A DNA stretch of 64,000 nt from Nocardioides bizhenqiangii (GTDB taxonomy: Bacteria > Actinomycetota > Actinomycetes > Propionibacteriales > Nocardioidaceae), in assembly GCF_034661235.1 (NCBI RefSeq), contig NZ_CP141059.1, forward strand, positions 930,001 to 994,000, read 5' to 3'. Under the pieces are notes generated by a model. It was not told the origin of the DNA, did no database searches, and saw nothing but the letters and a program-made list of their open reading frames with translations. Every line of letters starts with the position of its first letter. The stretch's first letter is position 1. Of this stretch, positions 59,076 through 64,000 are shown in pieces. Both the position numbers and the translations under genes were made by a program.

Positions 59076-59586
59076 CGCACCTCGCCTCGATCTCGACCCG
59101 GCGGTCGCCGTCGATGGAGCGGAACCGCACCTCGAGCTCGCTGCCGCTCCTCCGCTCGTTCTTGTCGATCTCGTAGCCGTCCTGAGGCGTGGCCCCCTCC
59201 AACTGCAGGTCATGGCCTGTGCACGAGACCCGGAGCAGTCCCTCCTCGCCCTGCCAGGTGCTGGTACGCCGCACCGGCGCCGGCTGCTCAGGGGATCCGG
59301 CCGTCGACTCCGCAGTGGTGGGCGGGGGTGCGGAGGTGTCCGGCGGCGGCGCGGTGGTCGGTCCGTCGGTCGCGCTCGCGGACGGCTGCGGCCGAGCACT
59401 GCCGGACGCGGACGGGTCGGGTGCGGTGGTGTCGGATGCGTCCGGGGTCGGCGTGATCACCTCACGGGCAGGCTGGGTCAGGACGCTCTCTCCGGCATCG
59501 TCGATCACCCACCACGCGACCAGCGCGACGACCGCGACGACGCCCACCCACGCGAGCGGCGCCGTGATCAGCCATCGTCTCTTCAT
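59035..59586 (-). CDS. Membrane-anchored Thr/Ser/Pro-rich protein, unknown
   Basis: A 183-residue protein with an N-terminal transmembrane anchor (WLITAPLAWVGVVAVVALVAWWVI), an extracytoplasmic linker of about 75 residues very rich in Thr, Ser, Pro and Ala, and a C-terminal domain of about 65 residues with two Cys (VSCTGHDL, EARCVNGVP) that may form a disulfide. I do not recognise a family. ATG 59586 is chosen, with GAGAAT 7 nt upstream as a weak leaderless -10. It overlaps the convergent ABC permease at its 3' end by 41 nt. Confidence 0.65.
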   Translation of the reverse strand: MKRRWLITAPLAWVGVVAVVALVAWWVIDDAGESVLTQPAREVITPTPDASDTTAPDPSASGSARPQPSASATDGPTTAPPPDTSAPPPTTAESTAGSPEQPAPVRRTSTWQGEEGLLRVSCTGHDLQLEGATPQDGYEIDKNERRSGSELEVRFRSIDGDRRVEIEARCVNGVPAFAVERDD

Positions 59587-59630
59587 CGCACCCATTCTCG
59601 CGTGTCTTCGTGCGGGCGGGCGGGTTCCCG

Positions 59631-59636
59631 TACCTT
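59631..59636 (+). promoter_or_regulatory. -10 box of a leaderless promoter (response regulator)
   Basis: TACCTT followed by 6 nt and ATG 59643. It fixes the start of the two-component operon. Confidence 0.6.
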
Positions 59637-59642
59637 CGAGCC

Positions 59643-60335
59643 ATGGCGAGCGTCGTCGTCGTCGAGGACGACCCGGGGATCCGTCGCGGGCTGATCGGCG
59701 GGCTGACCGAGCGCGGCCACGCGGTGACGTCGTACCCGTCCGGCCTCCCCGTCCTCGAGCTGGTCGTCAAGGACCGGCCGGACGTCGTCATCCTCGACCT
59801 GGGGCTGCCCGACATCGACGGTCGCAAGCTGCTCGCGATGATCCGCGCCGTCTCCGACGTGCCGGTGATCGTGGTGACCGCGGACGACGACGACCAGTCG
59901 ATCGTGGCGACGCTGGACCAGGGTGCCGACGACTACGTCGTCAAGCCTTTCGGGATCGAGCAGGTGGCGGCGAGGATCCGCGCGGTGCTTCGCAGGTCGG
60001 CGACCGGTCCGGACGGCGGACCGATCGAGATCGGGGAGCTGGTGATCGACTCCCGTGCCCGTCGGGCGAGCCTGGCCGGGCGGGAGCTCGAGCTGGCGCG
60101 CCGGGAGTTCGACCTGCTGCTCGCCCTGGCGGAACGCGTGGGGGAGGTGGTCACCAAGCGGGAGCTGCTCGCCGAGGTGTGGCAGCAGCCGTACGGCGGG
60201 GCCGACCGCACGCTCGACGTCCACCTGTCCTGGCTGCGGCGCAAGCTGGGTGAGACGGCCGCCGAGCCGCGTTACCTGCACACCGTGCGGGGAGTGGGTG
60301 TCCGGCTCGCCCCACCCGAGGGCCCGACCGGATGA
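59643..60335 (+). CDS. OmpR/PhoB-family response regulator
   Basis: A 230-residue regulator. The receiver domain has the acidic pair near the start (VVVEDDPG), the phospho-acceptor D52 in VILDLGLPDIDG, T79 in VVTADD and K101 in VVKPFG. The C-terminal winged helix contains EFDLLLALAERVGEVVTKRELLAEVW and TLDVHLSWLRRKLGE, then TVRGVGVRL. It is coupled by ATGA to its kinase. Direct repeats upstream of the secreted-protein gene at 62.3 kb are a candidate target. Confidence 0.93.
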   Translation: MASVVVVEDDPGIRRGLIGGLTERGHAVTSYPSGLPVLELVVKDRPDVVILDLGLPDIDGRKLLAMIRAVSDVPVIVVTADDDDQSIVATLDQGADDYVVKPFGIEQVAARIRAVLRRSATGPDGGPIEIGELVIDSRARRASLAGRELELARREFDLLLALAERVGEVVTKRELLAEVWQQPYGGADRTLDVHLSWLRRKLGETAAEPRYLHTVRGVGVRLAPPEGPTG

Positions 60336-61612
60336 GGCGGCGCATCGGCTGGCTGGTCGCGGCGACGACATCAGCGGTGATCCTCGGGTTCGTGATCCCG
60401 CTGTGCCTGCTGGTCCAGACGCTGGCCCATGAGCGGGCGGTCAGCACGGCCCGGGACGACGCCGACGACGTGGCCCTGATCGTCTCCGGGCTGCACGGCG
60501 ACCCCGGTCTCCCCGACGTGGTCCGGACCGCCACCGCGAGCACGTTCGCCGCCACCAGCGTGGTCACGCCCCGCGGCACGGTGATGGGTGACGGTGACGC
60601 CGACCTGCCGACCGATCCCGACGTCGAAAGGGCCCGCGAGGGCGCTGCCTTCACGACCTCCGACGACGACGGCGTCACCATCCTCTCGCCGGTGGTGACG
60701 GCCGACGGTACCTATGTCGTCCACGCCCAGGTGAGTGACGAGCAGCTGTCGGCGGGGGTGACCCGCGCCTGGTTCGCGCTCGGGCTGCTCGGCCTCCTCC
60801 TGATCATCGCCGCGCTCGTGATCGCCGACCGGTTCGCGCGGCGCATCTCGACCCCGGTGACCGCGCTCGCCGACGTCGCGCTGCAGCTCCGCGACGGTGA
60901 GCTCGACGTCCGTGCGGTGCCGAGCGGCCCGCCGGAGACCGTCGAGCTGGCCGACGCCCTCAACCAGCTGGCCGACCGGATCAGTGAGCTGCTGGTCGCC
61001 GAGCGGGCAGCGGTGGGTGATCTCTCCCACCGGCTCCGGACGCCGGTGACCGCGTTGCGGCTGGACGCCGAGGCGGTGGCGGATCCCGGTGTCGCTCAGC
61101 GGCTCCAGGAGCACGTCGCCCACCTCCAGCGCACCGTGGACGCCATCGTCCGCGACGCCCGGCGGCCGGTGCGGCACACGATCCGGGCCGGCTGCGACGC
61201 CCGCACCGTCGTCGCCGACCGGATGGCGTTCTGGTCCGCGCTGGCCGAGGACCAGGGACGCCCGGTGCGGGTGCGACTGACGGACGGCCCGGCGCCGGTG
61301 GCGGTCGATGCCGCCGACCTCACCGACGTGCTCGACGTCCTCGTCGACAACGTCTTCGCCCACACACCGGAGGACGCAGCGATCGACGTGACCTTGGAGG
61401 CTCCCGGCGGCCAGGTGTTGATGGAGATCTCCGACACCGGCCCGGGGATCGGCTCCCCGGGCGACGCTGGTGAGCGGCCCGGCTCGACCGGGCTGGGGCT
61501 GCAGATCGCGCGGCGTACGGTCGCGGCGATCGGCGGCACCATGGACATCCGGTCCGGCGCAGGGACGACGGTGACCTTGACGCTGCCCGCCGCGCAGCAC
61601 GCGACCGCCTGA
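60332..61612 (+). CDS. Sensor histidine kinase
   Basis: A 426-residue membrane kinase. Transmembrane helices lie near residues 6-28 and 146-165 with an extracytoplasmic loop of about 115 residues between them that probably senses the signal. A HAMP domain follows, then the H-box with H233 in LSHRLRTPVTALRLD. The ATPase part has VDNVFAHTPED (N-box) and SDTGPGIG (G1), then STGLGLQIARRTV. It phosphorylates the regulator encoded just before it. The signal is unknown. Confidence 0.93.
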   Translation: MRRRIGWLVAATTSAVILGFVIPLCLLVQTLAHERAVSTARDDADDVALIVSGLHGDPGLPDVVRTATASTFAATSVVTPRGTVMGDGDADLPTDPDVERAREGAAFTTSDDDGVTILSPVVTADGTYVVHAQVSDEQLSAGVTRAWFALGLLGLLLIIAALVIADRFARRISTPVTALADVALQLRDGELDVRAVPSGPPETVELADALNQLADRISELLVAERAAVGDLSHRLRTPVTALRLDAEAVADPGVAQRLQEHVAHLQRTVDAIVRDARRPVRHTIRAGCDARTVVADRMAFWSALAEDQGRPVRVRLTDGPAPVAVDAADLTDVLDVLVDNVFAHTPEDAAIDVTLEAPGGQVLMEISDTGPGIGSPGDAGERPGSTGLGLQIARRTVAAIGGTMDIRSGAGTTVTLTLPAAQHATA

Positions 61613-61615
61613 GAG

Positions 61616-62182
61616 TCAGTCGTCGCGGTCGTCCCGGTCGTCATCGTCGTCGTCATCGTCATCGTCGTCGTCGTCGTGATCGTCGTCGTGGTGATCGTCA
61701 TCGTCGTGGTCGTCGTGATCGTCGTCGTGGTCGTCGTGGTCGTCGTGGTCGTCGTGGTCGTCGTGGTCGTCGTGATCGTCGTCGTGGTCGTCGTGGTCGT
61801 CGTCCGGCTCGTCCACGTGGTCGTCGACGTCGTCGTGGTCGTCCGGGTCTCGCGCGTCGTCGTCCCGATCCCCGGACGGGCTGTGCTCGCCGGTCGGGTC
61901 GGTGGTGGTGGCGACCGCGCTCTGCTGCGTAGGTGGCGCGGGCGCGGCGACGTACTCCGTGAGGACGCGCTCCTCGGTCCGGATGCAGAACTTCCCCCGC
62001 AGCACGGTGTCGCGGGGGCAGTCGGCGAACTGGGTGACGCGGCTCGACCGCGCCTTCGTGCCCGTGGGTGCGGCTTCGGCGGACGGCGCCTCGGCCGGGG
62101 CGAACGCCTCGTACGAAGCGACGCCGGTCGTGACGGCTGCTGCCGCGCTGACGGCCATGACGGCCAGACTCGTGAGCTTCAT
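61616..62182 (-). CDS. Secreted protein with long Asp/His repeat tail
   Basis: A 188-residue protein with an export signal (LTSLAVMAVSAAAAVTTGVASYEAF), a small domain with two Cys (FADCPRDTVLRGKFCIRTEERV), a Thr/Ser/Pro linker and a C-terminal tail of roughly 80 residues made almost only of Asp and His (HDD repeats, ending in an Asp run). The tail should bind divalent metal ions such as Ca, Zn, Ni or Cu outside the cell. It converges with the histidine kinase gene, with a 3-nt gap. The open frame on the other strand is a shadow of the repeat. The function is unknown. Confidence 0.7.
   Translation of the reverse strand: MKLTSLAVMAVSAAAAVTTGVASYEAFAPAEAPSAEAAPTGTKARSSRVTQFADCPRDTVLRGKFCIRTEERVLTEYVAAPAPPTQQSAVATTTDPTGEHSPSGDRDDDARDPDDHDDVDDHVDEPDDDHDDHDDDHDDHDDHDDHDDHDDHDDDHDDHDDDDHHDDDHDDDDDDDDDDDDDRDDRDD
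61620..61850. repeat. Trinucleotide/9-mer microsatellite in the Asp/His tail
   Basis: A stretch built from GTC and GTG triplets, with a 9-mer (TCGTCGTGG) repeated in tandem through its centre. It encodes (Asp-Asp-His)n on the minus strand. Such repeats change length by slippage, so the tail length may vary among strains. Confidence 0.75.
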
Positions 62183-62228
62183 GCCCGCAGCATCCGGGCG
62201 CGAGGGATAGGAGCACATCGCGGGAGCA

Positions 62229-62308
62229 TCAAGGCCGCGTCAAGGATCGCCGCCCGCGTCGATCGGTCATGACCTGTTCTTAACGGAGGGCTGAGGACGT
62301 CCTACGGT
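62229..62308 (+). promoter_or_regulatory. Promoter with direct repeats in front of the Ser/Pro-rich secreted protein gene
   Basis: TCAAGG at 62229-62234 and at 62240-62245, with an 11-nt period, resembling OmpR-type regulator sites. -35 TTAACG (62280-62285), a 17-nt spacer and -10 TACGGT (62303-62308) follow. The response regulator encoded 2.6 kb upstream is a plausible binder. The gene start is at 62354 with GGAGGAGG before it. Confidence 0.55.
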
Positions 62309-62353
62309 CCGCGCTCCGACGATCGTCGTCGTCCCCTTCGGAGGAGGAACGAG

Positions 62354-62800
62354 ATGACGTACGACGCGAAGCGCCGCGACCGCTACCGGTTCGCGGTCGC
62401 AGCGGTGACCGGGCTGGCCACCTGCGCGGTGGCCGGCGCGACCGGAGCGGCCACGGGCATGGCCGAGGCCAAGACCGCGCGGGAGGCGGCCGAGAGCGCC
62501 GGCAAGCAGGCGGCGTCGCCTGCCGCGGCCAGACCGCGACGGCCGCGGGTCAAGACGTTGGAGCGGCCGGTGAAGACGGAGGTGGTGACCCGGGTCGTCC
62601 AGGTCACGGTCGGCGGTGGCGAGGTGAGCGCCCCGGCCTCCACCAGCACGTCGAGCTCGACCAGCTCGACCAGCTCGACCAGCTCCAGCAGCTCCGGCAG
62701 CAGCTCGAACGGCTCGAGCGCGAACTCCGGTCCGGGCGGTCCGGCCCCGCAGCCGGCGCCCCCGCCCCCTCCGCCGCCGGCGGACTCCTCGGGCTCCTGA
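62354..62800 (+). CDS. Exported Ser/Pro-rich low-complexity protein
   Basis: A 148-residue protein. An N-terminal hydrophobic segment (FAVAAVTGLATCAVAGATGAATG) serves as a signal or anchor. A basic, Arg/Lys-rich segment and the repetitive VKTLERPVKTEVVTRVVQVTV come next, then a Ser/Thr-rich run and a Pro-rich end (APPPPPPPADSS). I see no catalytic domain. It stands 1 nt before apbE and likely belongs to the same transcript; FMN-binding proteins of this type of operon often start the same way, but the FMN-binding domain is absent here. GGAGGAGG is an unusually strong ribosome binding site. Confidence 0.7.
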   Translation: MTYDAKRRDRYRFAVAAVTGLATCAVAGATGAATGMAEAKTAREAAESAGKQAASPAAARPRRPRVKTLERPVKTEVVTRVVQVTVGGGEVSAPASTSTSSSTSSTSSTSSSSSGSSSNGSSANSGPGGPAPQPAPPPPPPPADSSGS

Positions 62801-62801
62801 C

Positions 62802-63722
62802 ATGGGCTACGGCGTGAGCAGGTGGCGGGTGTGGAGCACCTACGTCCAGCTGTGCGTCTCGGACGACCGGATGCTGCTGCGGGCCGAGGTGCTGACCCGG
62901 CGACTCCTGGCGGCCGTGGACCGGACCTGCAGCCGGTTCCGCGCCGACTCCGACCTGTCGCGGCTCAACGCGGCGCCCGGCCGCTGGGTGGAGGTCGACC
63001 CGCTGCTCGTCGAGGCCACCCGGGTCGCCGTCGAAGCGGCGCGCATCACCGACGGACTCGTCGATCCCTGTGTCGGACGGGCGCTGGTCAGCTGGGGCTA
63101 CGACGTGGACCTGGAGCAGCTCGTGCGACGGCCCGCGCGCGCCGTACCCGAGGTCGTGGAGCCGACGGCCGACTGGCGGGAGATCCGGTGGGACGTCGGC
63201 GCGCTCTGGTTGCCGCCCGATTGCCTCCTTGACCTCGGTGCGACCGCCAAGGCGTGGGCCGCCGACCTGGTCGCGGACACCGTGGCCGCCGAGCTCGGGT
63301 GCGGGGTGCTGATCAGCCTCGGCGGCGACGTACGGGTCGTGTCTCCGGCGGACCTGTCGTGGCCGGTCCGGGTCACCGAGACCGAGGGGAGTCCGGTCGG
63401 CCAGACCGTCGACCTGGGCAACGGCGGGATGGCGACGTCCACCCTCCTGGCCCGCCGGTGGCGCACCGAGGACGGCTGGGCCCACCACCTGATCGACCCG
63501 CGCACGAGCGCGCCGGTCACGGGCGAGGTGCGCACCGCGACCGCCCTCGGCGAGACCGCCGTCGGGGCCAACGTGGCGTCGACGGCCGCGCTGGTGCTCG
63601 GCGACGAGGCGGAAGCGTGGCTGGCCGCACATGGCGTGCACGCCCGTCTGGTGCTGGCCGACGGCACCGTCCGCCGCGTCGGGAGCTGGCCGGCGGCATC
63701 GTCACAGGAGACAGCGGCATGA
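62802..63722 (+). CDS. apbE: FAD:protein FMN transferase ApbE
   Basis: A 306-residue flavin transferase that attaches FMN to a Thr of target proteins from FAD. It contains CSRFRADSDLSRLNAAPGRWV, the conserved LDLGATAKAWAADLVAD, then GGDVRVVSPA and the C-terminal WAHHLIDPRTSAPVTGEV with the metal-binding Asp. There is no signal peptide or lipobox, in contrast to many ApbE proteins, so it may act in the cytosol. It overlaps the following membrane gene by 4 nt. Confidence 0.92.
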   Translation: MGYGVSRWRVWSTYVQLCVSDDRMLLRAEVLTRRLLAAVDRTCSRFRADSDLSRLNAAPGRWVEVDPLLVEATRVAVEAARITDGLVDPCVGRALVSWGYDVDLEQLVRRPARAVPEVVEPTADWREIRWDVGALWLPPDCLLDLGATAKAWAADLVADTVAAELGCGVLISLGGDVRVVSPADLSWPVRVTETEGSPVGQTVDLGNGGMATSTLLARRWRTEDGWAHHLIDPRTSAPVTGEVRTATALGETAVGANVASTAALVLGDEAEAWLAAHGVHARLVLADGTVRRVGSWPAASSQETAA

Positions 63723-64000
63723 GCGACGCAATGCTGTGGTTCCTCAACCGGGGCACGGGATTCGTCCTGCTCGGCGTCCTCACCGCGACCGTGGTGCTCG
63801 GGGTGCTGGCCGTGAGGGGGCGGGCCGGGTCGCTCCTTCCCGCCTTCGTCTCGCGCTCGCTGCACCGCAACCTGAGCCTGTTCGCCGCGGTGCTGCTGGT
63901 CGCTCACATCCTCACCGCGGTGCTCGACGAGTTCGTCGACATCCGCTGGTGGCACGCGTTCGTCCCGTACGGCGCGGCGTACGAGCCGCTCTGGCTGGGC
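63719..64000 (+). CDS. Ferric-reductase-like transmembrane protein (3' truncated by window edge)
   Basis: The first 94 residues of a membrane protein. A helix FVLLGVLTATVVLGVLAVRG is followed by LHRNLSLFAAVLLVAHILTAVLDEF, where the His residues sit as in the heme-binding helices of the YedZ/ferric-reductase domain, then WHAFVPYGAAYEPLWLG. It overlaps apbE by 4 nt. Such proteins pass electrons across the membrane to flavin-carrying partners modified by ApbE. The remainder, and probably an FMN-binding partner, lie beyond the window. Confidence 0.8.
   Translation, partial: MSDAMLWFLNRGTGFVLLGVLTATVVLGVLAVRGRAGSLLPAFVSRSLHRNLSLFAAVLLVAHILTAVLDEFVDIRWWHAFVPYGAAYEPLWLG

Noticed and set aside
61676..62272. 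Open frame coding a long Val/Ile run on the plus strand
   Set aside because: It is the complementary reading of the Asp/His repeat tract; the minus-strand frame has an export signal and Cys-containing domain.

Overview
The window is high-GC actinobacterial DNA, most like Nocardioides or another member of the Propionibacteriales. The inference rests on a mycothiol S-conjugate amidase (mca) next to a DUF4307 gene, greA and ilvA, an actinobacterial-type branched-chain oxoacid dehydrogenase operon, and a complete phenylacetyl-CoA (paa) operon. Many genes have a TANNNT box 6-7 nt before the start codon, the signature of leaderless transcripts. I see no rRNA, tRNA, CRISPR array, prophage or insertion sequence.

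Layout. 1-11.7 kb holds small single-gene units: a partial VWA protein, AraC and VOC genes, a BtuF-like protein, a TSUP permease, a 166-bp palindromic element, DinB, an ABC1 kinase, YiaA, a Ca-binding-repeat protein, a YCII protein, an NmrA-like reductase, msrA and a DUF5995 protein. 11.8-19.9 kb is a housekeeping block: metB, a stand-alone MutL-type protein, an AI-2E permease, ilvA, greA, DUF4307, mca, a small membrane protein and a LysE exporter. 19.9-28.8 kb has a TetR/MpaB-oxygenase divergent pair, a peptide/nickel-type ABC importer behind a Fur/Zur-like palindrome, a YjbR-like gene, a broken SDR fragment, a 3-hydroxyacyl-CoA dehydrogenase and a TetR regulator that may be PaaR.

28.9-41.2 kb is a catabolic island that I cannot match to a described pathway. 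It contains an aldo/keto reductase, a LysR regulator, two amidases with an inositol-monophosphatase-like protein and an NADP-binding protein between them, a crotonase, a SsuABC/TauABC-type importer, a PaaK-type aryl-CoA ligase and a class I glutamine amidotransferase. Three promoters in the island carry the same LysR box (T-N11-A ending in GTTGCA, with GTAA 9 nt upstream). Each box starts exactly 14 nt before a -35 element and is followed by a 17-nt spacer and a TANNNT -10. This looks like one regulon for uptake and hydrolysis of an amide, followed by CoA activation of the acid.

41.2-56.8 kb holds an SRPBCC gene, an NAD(P)-binding protein, an Lrp regulator divergent from bkdABC, a NIPSNAP gene, paaZ, and paaABCDE with thiolase, two crotonases, dehydrogenase and PaaI. 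The paa operon has no CoA ligase of its own, and the only PaaK in the window is in the amide island. A nearly identical 25-bp TetR-type operator lies in front of the SRPBCC gene and between paaZ and paaA. 56.8-64 kb has a YtrA-like GntR/ABC operon with a 28-bp palindromic operator, a two-component system, a secreted Asp/His-repeat protein, a Ser/Pro-rich secreted protein, ApbE flavin transferase and the start of a ferric-reductase-like membrane protein. The last group looks like an extracytoplasmic flavin/electron-transfer system.
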